Both the position numbers and the translations under genes were made by a program. A DNA stretch of 64,000 nucleotides, taken from contig NZ_JAFKDE010000002.1 of the NCBI RefSeq assembly GCF_017255295.1, positions 744,001 through 808,000 on the forward strand. The letters run 5' to 3'. This DNA is from Nitratireductor aquimarinus. GTDB taxonomy: Bacteria > Pseudomonadota > Alphaproteobacteria > Rhizobiales > Rhizobiaceae. Below, piece by piece: positions 51,572 to 59,184 of the stretch. How positions within the stretch are numbered: the first letter of the stretch is position 1; every line of letters begins with the position of its first letter. Below the pieces are notes generated by a model that worked only from the letters and a program-made list of their open reading frames with translations, did not search any database and was not told where the DNA came from.

Positions 51572-52642
51572 ATGCAAGCGCGCCTCTCGCGATGCGTTCT
51601 GATCCTTTGTCTTTCATCTGCGCCAGCGCTGGCGCAGGAAACCACCAGCACCATCGCCCCCAATGTGGGAAGCCGGGTGCTGGAAGGATATGTCACGCCC
51701 ACGCTGGCGCGCTTTCGCGAGGCGAGCGGGGCGCTCTCGAACGCACTTGGTGATGTTTGCGGCGCGTCGTCGGACAGCGGGCTTGTCGCCGTGCATCAGC
51801 GTTTTTCCGAGGCGGTCTCTGCCTGGGGGCATGTTTCTGTTCTGCGGTTTGGGCCTCTGGTGGCGGAAAACCGTTTCGAGCGTGTCTTCTTCTGGCCCGA
51901 TCCGCGCGGTGTGACGCTGCGCCAGGTGCAGGGGCTGCTCGCTTCCGACGAACCACTGCCGCAGGATCTGGCCGCGCAGAGCGTCGCGCTGCAGGGCCTG
52001 CCGGCGCTCGACTATGTGCTCTTCGGCACGGGCGGCGACAAGCTGGCAGACGATGCGAGGCGCTGCGCCTATGCGCAGGCGGTGGCGGACAATGTGGCCG
52101 ATATCGCAGGGGCGCTGGAGAGCGGCTGGGCTGAGGGCACGGCCTTTCGGGCCTCGTTCACCGCGCCTGCGGCGGATCGCGACCCCTATCGCTCAAGCGC
52201 CGAAGTGGCGGGCGAAGTGGTGAAGGCAGCCGGCACGGCAATCGAATTTGCGCGCAATGCGGAGCTTCTGCCCGCGCTCGGCAAGAGCGTGGAGAAGGCG
52301 CGGGGCAAGCGCGCACCCTTCTGGCGCAGCGGCGAGACCTTCGCCTTCACCGCTGCCCAGATCGAGGGCGTGCAGCAACTGATCACGGCGGCGGGCTTTG
52401 TCGACGGCCCCTCGGATCTGGTGAATGGCTATGGCGAGAGCATGAATTTCGATCTCGCGCATGCGCGCGACGCGCTCGAGGCGGTGGCGGGTGCGCCGGA
52501 AGCGGCATTCGGCGAGGAAGAGGATCGCGGGCGCATCAGCTATGCGACCATCGCCATGGAGGGCGCGAAGCACACGCTCAATGGCGAACTCGCAGGGGCT
52601 CTGGGGCTGGTGATGGGGTTCAATGCGCTCGATGGAGATTGA
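51572..52642 (+). CDS. Imelysin (IrpA-like) family periplasmic protein
   Basis: The 356-residue protein has a signal peptide (CVLILCLSSAPALAQ) and an imelysin-like domain in two helical halves, with VLEGYVTPTLARFREASGAL and the GLPALDYVLFG sequence that replaces the GxHxxE motif in this subgroup (Asp here where Glu is commoner). Family members are iron-regulated outer-membrane or periplasmic proteins thought to take part in iron uptake; enzymatic activity is not established. The next gene starts inside its last codons, so it is co-translated with the DUF1513 protein, a usual neighbour. Confidence 0.9.
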   Translation: MQARLSRCVLILCLSSAPALAQETTSTIAPNVGSRVLEGYVTPTLARFREASGALSNALGDVCGASSDSGLVAVHQRFSEAVSAWGHVSVLRFGPLVAENRFERVFFWPDPRGVTLRQVQGLLASDEPLPQDLAAQSVALQGLPALDYVLFGTGGDKLADDARRCAYAQAVADNVADIAGALESGWAEGTAFRASFTAPAADRDPYRSSAEVAGEVVKAAGTAIEFARNAELLPALGKSVEKARGKRAPFWRSGETFAFTAAQIEGVQQLITAAGFVDGPSDLVNGYGESMNFDLAHARDALEAVAGAPEAAFGEEEDRGRISYATIAMEGAKHTLNGELAGALGLVMGFNALDGD

Positions 52643-53726
52643 TCGCCGGACATTTCTCGCGCTCGCCGGCGCTGCCGCGGCCTTCAGGCCGGCGCTTGCC
52701 CATGCTGCGGACGAAGCGCTGTTCCTTGGCGCGCGCCTCAATGGCGGTGCGTTCGAGGCGGCGGTGATCGACGCTTCCGGCCGTGACCGGCTGGTGCTGC
52801 CGCTGGAGGCGCGCGGGCATTCCTTCGCCATCGATGCGCCGCGCCGCCGCGCCGTTGCGTTTGCGCGGTCGCCGGGGCGTTTCGCGGTGGCCTTCTCTGT
52901 CGATGGAACGGGCGAGCCCATCGCATTCGCCCCGCCGCCGGACCGCCATTTCTACGGTCACGGCGTCTTCACTCCGGATGGCCGGCTGCTTCTCGCCACG
53001 GAAAACGATTATGACGGCGAGCGGGGCGTCACCGGGCTTTACGATGCGAGCGCCGGATTTCGCCGCATCGGCGAGTTCGAGACTGGCGGCATCGGTCCGC
53101 ATGAGGTGATTCTGCTGGCAGACGGCAAGACGCTGTGCGTTGCGAATGGCGGCATTCTCACCCATCCCGACTACGAGCGGGTGAAGCTGAACCTTGCCAC
53201 GATGAAGCCGAGCCTTTCATATGTAGATATGGAGACGGGCGATCTTCTCGAGCAGGCGGAGCTTGCGCCGGAACTCCACAAACTCTCGATCCGCCATATG
53301 ACGCTCGACCGGTTCGGCGCGGTCTGGTTCGGCGCACAGTATCAGGGCGAGGACGATGCGCGCCCGCCGCTTGTCGGGCGGCATCGCCGGGGGCACGCGA
53401 TTGAGCTCTTTCCCGGTCCCGAAGCAACGCTGAAGAAACTCGACAATTATGTCGGTTCGGTCGCCATCGATGCATCCGGCGAGATCGTCGCCACATCGTC
53501 GCCGCGCGGCGGGCTTTCGGTGTTCTGGGATGCCGAGACCGGCCGATGCCTGGGCGAACGCCAGCTCAAGGATGGCTGCGGTCTCGCGCCACTCTCGGGG
53601 CACCGTCTGCTTGGCACCAGCGGCCGAGGCGCAATCGTGCGGACAGGCCCTGACGTGGCGCTCGAAAGCGTTCGCGAGCCGCAGGCCAGCGCGCCAGCCT
53701 GGGACAATCACCTGCGCCGGATCTGA
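52623..53726 (+). CDS. DUF1513 family protein, probable Tat-exported beta-propeller
   Basis: The 367-residue protein has a twin-arginine type leader (EIDRRTFLALAGAAAAFRPA) and propeller-like repeats such as FYGHGVFTPDGRLLLATEND, IGEFETGGIGPHEVILLADG and LDNYVGSVAIDASGEIVATS, characteristic of DUF1513. It is likely folded in the cytosol and exported by Tat to the periplasm. The family is routinely encoded beside imelysins, probably acting in the same iron-related process, but its function is unproven. The start overlaps the imelysin gene by 20 bases; GATGGGG lies just upstream. ATG 52632 is an alternative. Confidence 0.88.
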   Translation: MRSMEIDRRTFLALAGAAAAFRPALAHAADEALFLGARLNGGAFEAAVIDASGRDRLVLPLEARGHSFAIDAPRRRAVAFARSPGRFAVAFSVDGTGEPIAFAPPPDRHFYGHGVFTPDGRLLLATENDYDGERGVTGLYDASAGFRRIGEFETGGIGPHEVILLADGKTLCVANGGILTHPDYERVKLNLATMKPSLSYVDMETGDLLEQAELAPELHKLSIRHMTLDRFGAVWFGAQYQGEDDARPPLVGRHRRGHAIELFPGPEATLKKLDNYVGSVAIDASGEIVATSSPRGGLSVFWDAETGRCLGERQLKDGCGLAPLSGHRLLGTSGRGAIVRTGPDVALESVREPQASAPAWDNHLRRI

Positions 53727-53796
53727 GCACCGGATGCAATTCCACCGGACCTCGTTTTCGACTTGCCGTTCTTTGGAGGGATGCTTATCTTCGCCT

Positions 53797-53944
53797 CGTT
53801 CTCAGGGCGGGGTGAAATTCCCCACCGGCGGTAAGCGGCACTGGCCGCAAGCCCGCGAGCGCTTTCCCATGACACTCGGGAAGGGTCAGCAGACCAGGTG
53901 AGACTCCTGGGCCGACGGTTAGAGTCCGGATGGAAGAGAACGCG
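53797..53944 (+). ncRNA. FMN riboswitch (RFN element)
   Basis: The conserved RFN blocks are all present in order: the opening TCTCAGGGCGGGGTGAAATT with CCCCACCGGCGGTAA, then AGCCCGCGAGCG, GGTCAGCAGACC, GGTGAGACTCCTGGGCCGAC, and closing GGTTAGAGTCCGGATGGAAG. It binds flavin mononucleotide and sits in the leader of the lumazine synthase gene, ending 83 bases before its start. The 83 bases between contain the expression platform, where FMN would stop transcription or translation of ribH. Confidence 0.97.
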
Positions 53945-54027
53945 CGATGTTTCGCTTGCCGTTTTCCGGCTGCGCTGCGTCGCACGTGATCGCCTTGGGT
54001 GACGTGTCTGTTGCAAAGGAGATCACG

Positions 54028-54462
54028 ATGACACACACCCGCTATGCATTCATCAAGGCCAATTGGCACGCCGACATTGTCGACAGGGCGCTGGAAGGCT
54101 TTTGCGAACTGATTCCCGCCGAACAGGTGGATGTGTTTGATGTGCCGGGCGCATTCGAAATGCCGCTCGTGGCGCGCGACCTTGCGTCCTCCGGCCGTTA
54201 TGCGGCGGTGGCTGCTGCCGCCTTCGTGGTGGATGGCGGCATCTACCGGCATGATTTCGTCGCGCAGGCCGTCGTGGACGGCTTGATGCGCGCCGGCATG
54301 GACACCGGTGTGCCGGTTCTGTCCGTGTCGCTGACACCGCACCACTATCAGCCGACCGAGCATCACACCGCGATCTATCGCGAGCATTTCATTGAAAAGG
54401 GTCGTGAAGCCGCGCAGGCCGCCCTCATGATCGGCAAGACCCGGGCCGCACTTGCAGCCTGA
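54028..54462 (+). CDS. ribH: 6,7-dimethyl-8-ribityllumazine synthase, type II (RibH2-like)
   Basis: Lumazine synthase condenses 5-amino-6-ribitylaminouracil with dihydroxybutanone phosphate in riboflavin synthesis. The 144-residue protein has IKANWHADIVDRALEGFCEL (type II enzymes have this W), DVPGAFEMPLVARDLA, AAFVVDGGIYRHDFVAQAVV and PVLSVSLTPHHYQP, as in decameric RibH2 of Brucella and Mesorhizobium. A standalone riboswitch-controlled ribH2 is typical of that clade. The start is the ATG after AAAGGAG; 27 upstream codons belong to the riboswitch platform. Confidence 0.95.
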   Translation: MTHTRYAFIKANWHADIVDRALEGFCELIPAEQVDVFDVPGAFEMPLVARDLASSGRYAAVAAAAFVVDGGIYRHDFVAQAVVDGLMRAGMDTGVPVLSVSLTPHHYQPTEHHTAIYREHFIEKGREAAQAALMIGKTRAALAA

Positions 54463-54475
54463 GCGTGAATGAAAA

Positions 54476-54498
54476 GAGGGGCGATCTGATCGCCCCTC
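54476..54498. terminator. Terminator between ribH and the aminotransferase gene
   Basis: A perfect ten-base-pair stem (GAGGGGCGAT / ATCGCCCCTC) with a three-base loop lies between the convergent genes, with A- and T-rich flanks. It probably works for both. Confidence 0.8.
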
Positions 54499-54561
54499 TC
54501 AATTTCAAAAGACTTTTTAAATCAGTCGATTATGCTTCCCGGCTGATTCAGTTTCAGAGCA

Positions 54562-55674
54562 TCAGCGCTGATTGTGCGCCGCTGCCAGGGCCTCGGCAAA
54601 GGCCTGTTCAAAGACATCCATTTCGTTCTCCGGTCCGACACTGACGCGAATGCAGCGATCAAGGCCCGGCGTTGCCGGCTTGCGCACGAACACATCGCGG
54701 TCGAGCAGGCCCTGCATGACCGCCTCGGCAATGGCCTTGCCGCCGCAGTCGACGGCCACGAAATTGGTGGCGGAGGGAACGCTCGCCAGCCCGTTGGCTG
54801 CCGCAATCGCTGCAATCCGGTCGCGGCTCGCGCTGATCTTCTCCAGCGTTTCCTGAAAATAGGCCTTGTCCTGAAGTGCGGCCAGACTGGCGGCCTGCGT
54901 GATGCCCGGCATGCCGAAATGATTGCGGATCTTGTCGAAGGCGCGGATGGTCTGCGCTTCGCCAATGGCGTAACCGCAGCGCATGCCGGCCAGCGCATAG
55001 GCCTTTGAGAAGGTCCGCATGCGCAGCACATTGGGCCGGTCGGGCTCAAAGCGGGGCAGGGCGCTCGCCGGTGCGGTCTCGCCATAGGCTTCGTCCAGAA
55101 TGAGCATGCTGGTTTCGGGCAGCGATTCGATGAAGCGCTGAACCTCGTCGGCCTCCCACCAAGTGCCCATCGGATTGTCGGGATTGGCGAAATAGACCAG
55201 CGGGGCCTTTTCGGCAAAGGCCGCGTCCCGCAGACCTTCCAGATTCTCGTGATCTCCCGAATAGGAAACCGGCACCAGGCGGCCGCCAAAGCCGACCACG
55301 TGATAGTTGAATGTCGGATAGCCGCCGAGCGAGGTGACGACAGGCGTTCCCGGCTCAATATAGAGACGGGCAATCAGGCCAAGAAGCCCGTCAATGCCTT
55401 CTCCGACGACGATGTTCTCCGGCTTTACGCCGTGTTCCTGCGCCAGCGCCGCCCGCAGATCGCTGCTTTCGGGGTCGCCATACTTCCACACGTGATGCGC
55501 TGCGTTCTCCATGGCTTCGATCGCCTTCGGGGACGGACCAAAACCATTCTCATTGGCGCCGAGACGTGCACGAAAAGGCCGTCCGGCCGCGCGCTCCTGG
55601 GTTTCAGGGCCGACAAACGGAACGGTGGAGGGGAGGGAATCTGCAAGCGGCGTAAGCGGTGGGCGTATTGTCAT
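54562..55674 (-). CDS. PLP-dependent aminotransferase, histidinol-phosphate aminotransferase-like
   Basis: The 370-residue fold-type I enzyme has ARLGANENGFGPSPKAIEAM at the substrate/N-terminal region, YFANPDNPMGTW, LILDEAYGE, and the PLP lysine in RTFSKAYALAGMRCGYAIG. It is near HisC, but rhizobial genomes usually contain several HisC-like paralogues, some acting on aromatic amino acids, and there are no his genes nearby. The exact substrate is left open. It is monocistronic, convergent with ribH and downstream of the minus-strand porin terminator. Confidence 0.88.
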   Translation of the reverse strand: MTIRPPLTPLADSLPSTVPFVGPETQERAAGRPFRARLGANENGFGPSPKAIEAMENAAHHVWKYGDPESSDLRAALAQEHGVKPENIVVGEGIDGLLGLIARLYIEPGTPVVTSLGGYPTFNYHVVGFGGRLVPVSYSGDHENLEGLRDAAFAEKAPLVYFANPDNPMGTWWEADEVQRFIESLPETSMLILDEAYGETAPASALPRFEPDRPNVLRMRTFSKAYALAGMRCGYAIGEAQTIRAFDKIRNHFGMPGITQAASLAALQDKAYFQETLEKISASRDRIAAIAAANGLASVPSATNFVAVDCGGKAIAEAVMQGLLDRDVFVRKPATPGLDRCIRVSVGPENEMDVFEQAFAEALAAAHNQR

Positions 55675-55780
55675 GGGGCGGTATGTGTCTGCTCTCTTGG
55701 TCTTGTCGAATGCAGAGACCCTACAGCATGCCCGTCACAAGAGAAAACGCTTTCGCAGCCCTTCAATTGTACCAGAAATG

Positions 55781-55808
55781 AAAAAGGCCCGGCAAATGCC
55801 GGGCCTTT
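55781..55808 (-). terminator. Intrinsic terminator of the minus-strand porin gene
   Basis: A long stem (AAAGGCCCGGCA / TGCCGGGCCTTT) is followed on the minus strand by TTTTTCATTTC, an excellent rho-independent terminator 22 bases after the porin stop. Confidence 0.9.
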
Positions 55809-55830
55809 CCCAAAACACCGTAACTTCTGA

Positions 55831-56946
55831 TTAGAAGTTGCGCTGGAAGCGGATGAAGCCGCTCCAGTGGTCGTCCATGATCGGAGTACCAGCCGGCGCA
55901 TCAATGTTGGTGTAGTTGACTGCGAGCTTCGCGTCGAAGTTCTCGACGATCTCGTAATCCACGGTCAGACCAGCGTTGATGACATCAACGTCGCCGCCTG
56001 CGAGGTTCGAGATGAAGTCATGACCAACGGCGTCGTAGTACTGAGCACCGATAGAAGCCTTCAGCTTCGGCGTGAACTTGTAGCCGATGAGGCCGCCAAC
56101 GGACCACTCCGAACCGAAGCGAGCAACGTTCGGCGTGCCGAAGCCGCCGAGATCGAACGGATCGGTCGAGTAGAAGTTGATGCCGCTTTCGTAGATCGCC
56201 ATTGCCTGTGCGAACAGACGCTCGGTCAGGTCAGCCTTGACGATTGCCTTAAGAGCGAACTCTTCTGCAGTTGCGTCGTAAGCAGCGTAGAAGTCTGCAG
56301 TGCCCCAACCCTGAGCAACGCCAACCTTACCGACGAAGTTCGGCGTGTAGTCGTAGTTGCTGTCAGCCTCTTCGAGAGCGAGCGTGGCGGTGAAGCCGTT
56401 GCCTGCTGCGAAGGTGTAGTTGATGAAGTGAACGCGATCACCACCGCCATTGTCGAACTCACCCGAGATGGATGCGTCGTACAGCGTGTCGGAGAGACCC
56501 ATGGAGAGGCCGCCGAGCGAGATGATTGCCTGCTGCAGACCAACGGTCGAGCCAACACCCGTGGAGTAGGCGTTGCCGTCGTTGACGTCCCAAGCAGCCG
56601 GGAACGTAGCGGTCGCACCGGTCGTGGACGTTGCGCGCAGCTTGATGAAGCCGCCGAGCGTGCCGTATTCGGTCTCGGAGCGGGCGTCGATGTTGAGCTC
56701 GCCGCGAGCGTACTTGCGCCAGCCGTCGTCGTTCTCGTTCCAGTTGATCTGGTAACGGACCATGCCGCCGATCTTCAGGCAGGTTTCGGTGCCCGGGATG
56801 TAGAAGAAGCCTGCGCCGTACACGTCGCAAACGCGAACGTATTCCATCGGCTCCGGCTCGGGAACGATGATCGGGTCGGCTGCTTTTGCGCCGGTGGCAG
56901 CAGCTGCGAGAGCTGCGGAGCCGATGAGAAGGCTCTTGAGTTTCAT
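55831..56946 (-). CDS. Outer-membrane porin, Omp2-type (copy 1)
   Basis: The 371-residue porin has signal peptide MKLKSLLIGSAALAAAATGA (cleaved before ADP). The mature N-terminus contains EPMEYVRVCDVYGAGFFYIP and GTETCLKIGG, with the two conserved cysteines of Brucella/Mesorhizobium Omp2 porins. Sixteen-stranded barrel features follow, and the last residues are FIRFQRNF. It makes trimeric diffusion channels for small polar nutrients. The start is the ATG after TGGAGG; 44 upstream in-frame codons are leader. It forms a divergent pair with the second porin, sharing about 50 bases of identical sequence at the start. Confidence 0.95.
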   Translation of the reverse strand: MKLKSLLIGSAALAAAATGAKAADPIIVPEPEPMEYVRVCDVYGAGFFYIPGTETCLKIGGMVRYQINWNENDDGWRKYARGELNIDARSETEYGTLGGFIKLRATSTTGATATFPAAWDVNDGNAYSTGVGSTVGLQQAIISLGGLSMGLSDTLYDASISGEFDNGGGDRVHFINYTFAAGNGFTATLALEEADSNYDYTPNFVGKVGVAQGWGTADFYAAYDATAEEFALKAIVKADLTERLFAQAMAIYESGINFYSTDPFDLGGFGTPNVARFGSEWSVGGLIGYKFTPKLKASIGAQYYDAVGHDFISNLAGGDVDVINAGLTVDYEIVENFDAKLAVNYTNIDAPAGTPIMDDHWSGFIRFQRNF

Positions 56947-57443
56947 GTTCTGACCTCCAGTCAAAGTTCTAAATGCGGGTCTGGGTATTTTTGCTGAAGG
57001 ACAGCGTTCCCTGCCCCATCCCCAAGAATTGAAAAGTTCACGCTCTCGCGTCCCCTTTCCGAGCCTGACATTACTCATGGGGCCGCCGGGTTCAACCGCG
57101 ATTACGCGGCAAGGCCCCCTGGCGACCTTCTATCCGGAATGGCTGTTGCACAAATGACACGATCTGAGCCGCCGGGTAAGCCTTTCTTAACACTTGGAGC
57201 CCGGATGAGCCCATAAGCGGAGGGTGTAGTAGGCCAATTCTACTGTGTTTCGGAGACGAATCGTGGGGAATCGCGAATGAAATGCCGGACGGAAGCCAAG
57301 CTTGATTCTCTGACGACTCTTCGCGGAACTGGCGTCGTCAGCGCTGTCCGCTGACGACGATGTGGAATTTCTCTATAATAAAGCATGGAAATTCGAATGC
57401 CGTATTGATTGTCGGTCCGGTTTTCTTTATCCAGCGTCTCGCC
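56947..57443. other. 497-base region upstream of porin 1 and tRNA-Ser
   Basis: I see no gene here. It contains the leader and promoter of the minus-strand porin and the promoter of tRNA-Ser. An AT-rich stretch (about 57360-57430) precedes the tRNA. The GGAGG-bearing leader directly before the porin ATG is shared with the other porin. Confidence 0.5.
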
Positions 57444-57534
57444 GGAGAGGTGGCCGAGTGGTCGAAGGCGCTCCCCTGCTAAGGGAGTAGACCCCAAAAG
57501 GGTCTCGTGGGTTCGAATCCCATCCTCTCCGCCA
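57444..57534 (+). tRNA. tRNA-Ser (anticodon GCT)
   Basis: The acceptor stem GGAGAGG / CCTCTCC, D-arm GGCCGAGTGGTCGAAGGC, anticodon stem CTCCC-CTGCTAA-GGGAG (anticodon GCT at 57478-57480, reading AGC/AGU), a long variable arm typical of serine tRNAs (ACCCC ... GGGT), and T-loop GGTTCGAATCC are all in place. The discriminator G is followed by an encoded CCA. It lies between the two divergent porin genes. Confidence 0.97.
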
Positions 57535-57686
57535 TTTTCCCTTAGCTTTGACAATCCACCCAGCAGTTCAGACAAGCCGCACTTCGCGGTGATGGCCACC
57601 GACGCAGGTCGAATTCCGCCTGGATTCCCTTGTTCTCGGGCATTTTTGCTTCCACCGGTCTCATGATTCTGACTGGAGGTCAGAAC

Positions 57687-58790
57687 ATGAAACTCAAGAG
57701 CCTTCTCATCGGCTCCGCGGCTCTCGCAGCTGCTGCCACCGGCGCCAAGGCTGCCGATCCGCTTTTCGTTGCCGAGCCGGAGCCGATGGAATACGTCCGG
57801 GTCTGCGACGTCTATGGTGCCGGCTTCTTCTATATTCCGGGCACCGAAACCTGCCTGAAGATCGGCGGCTATGCGCGCTATCAGATCGACTGGTCGGATG
57901 CCGATGATTCCAAGCGTTCCCTCATGGGCGGGGATGTCTATGACGAGGTCTGGGAAACCTGGGGAGCCGGACGCAGCGATAAAGCTGGCGGCTGGCGCAA
58001 GCTCGCTCGGGCCAACCTGACAATCGACGCCCGTTCGGAAACCGAGTTCGGTACGCTGGGCAGCTTTATCGAGCTGCGGGCTGACGCCTATTCAGGTGTT
58101 TCTCGCCTCGGCGCGCCGAGCGGAAGTGGTCCATTCTCTGTCAATGGTGCAACGCGCGGCGCATATCTGAATCAGGCCTACATCACGCTTGGCGGGTTCT
58201 TCCTGGGCTACAAGAGTACGATCTTTGATCAGGGGCTCGGCGGTGAGTTCGATGCTGGCGGCTTTGATTCTTCGGTTCACACGCTGGGTTACACCTTCGT
58301 GCCGGGCAACGGCGTGTCGGTTTCGCTGGCGCTGGAAGAGAACGACTACAATTACGACTACACGCCCAATGTGGTCGGCAAGGTGGGTGTCTCGCAGGGC
58401 TGGGGGTCGTTCGACGCATTCGCAGCCTATGACGCAACGGCCAAGGAATGGGGCCTCAAGGGCTTTGCCCAGTTCAAGGCGACCAATCAGCTGAGCGTCG
58501 AGCTGCTGGCCACCTACTTCTCGGATCCGAGCCTCTACAGCAATGGCTATGACTACTCGGCCGGTGGTTACCTGAAATATGCTGCAACGCAGAAACTCTC
58601 GGTCGGTCTCGGCGGTCAGTACTTTGCTGACAAACATGGCTCCAAAGCCGACGACTGGGCTATTGGCGGTGTCATCGACTACGAGCTGGTCGAGAATCTC
58701 GATACCAAGATCGCCGTGAACTACAAGGATGGCGACAGCTACAAGGACGGCGCGATGAGCGGTTTCTTCCGCATCACGCGAAGCTTCTAA
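57687..58790 (+). CDS. Outer-membrane porin, Omp2-type (copy 2)
   Basis: The 367-residue porin is a paralogue of the minus-strand porin. It has the same signal peptide and the EPMEYVRVCDVYGAGFFYIP and GTETCLKIGG segment, then a diverged middle with different surface loops (for example an insertion around residues 75-100 rich in GDVYDEVWETWGAG), and ends in FFRITRSF with the terminal Phe. The ATG follows TGGAGG, which lies in the loop of a small CTGAC / GTCAG hairpin. The omp2a/omp2b locus of Brucella is likewise a divergent pair less than 1 kb apart. A stem-loop follows. Confidence 0.95.
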   Translation: MKLKSLLIGSAALAAAATGAKAADPLFVAEPEPMEYVRVCDVYGAGFFYIPGTETCLKIGGYARYQIDWSDADDSKRSLMGGDVYDEVWETWGAGRSDKAGGWRKLARANLTIDARSETEFGTLGSFIELRADAYSGVSRLGAPSGSGPFSVNGATRGAYLNQAYITLGGFFLGYKSTIFDQGLGGEFDAGGFDSSVHTLGYTFVPGNGVSVSLALEENDYNYDYTPNVVGKVGVSQGWGSFDAFAAYDATAKEWGLKGFAQFKATNQLSVELLATYFSDPSLYSNGYDYSAGGYLKYAATQKLSVGLGGQYFADKHGSKADDWAIGGVIDYELVENLDTKIAVNYKDGDSYKDGAMSGFFRITRSF

Positions 58791-59184
58791 CGAAGCAGCA
58801 GTGCATACCGGGATCTGGCGAGACTTCGCCGGGTCCCGGCCTTGGAGATATCGTTGTTGGCGGGCGCTTCGATCAATTGAGAGTGCTTTTGGTGACAGGG
58901 GTTGGCGACATCTTCGTGCAGGCTCTCCCATGGGTGGGTTTGCCAGTTCCGTTCAACAGGGCCGCTTAAAAATACAGACGAATGCCGCGGGGGCTCAGCG
59001 GGGCGGACGGATCAATAAGAATAAGCGTGTGTTCTTTGGACCATCAGTTAGTGGTGATGGTATCTCCGACAATCGGAGGTTGTGTACATGGGGAACTGGT
59101 ACAAACTCGCTCCGTTGAGTTTCTTCGGAGGTCAGGACAAGGTTGAAATAAACGCCCTGAATTGCGTCCGGGACGCTCTCTGAC
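58791..59184 (+). other. 394-base gap with hairpin between porin 2 and integrase
   Basis: No gene is supported. The hairpin at 58808-58839 (CCGGGA ... TCCCGG with inner GGCGA / TCGCC) probably ends porin 2 transcription, though no T run follows. The remainder is less GC-rich than neighbouring genes and leads up to the recombinase; it may contain an attachment site, but I found no repeat of the tRNA-Ser end. Confidence 0.45.

Noticed and set aside
49890-51617. 575-codon minus-strand open frame
   Set aside because: Antisense to both the D-aminopeptidase and P1 peptidase genes, which carry intact active-site motifs.
57444-57534. tRNA-Ser as attachment site with a duplicated 3-prime end
   Set aside because: I looked for a second copy of the T-arm and acceptor sequence through 64 kb and saw none, so no island boundary is claimed.
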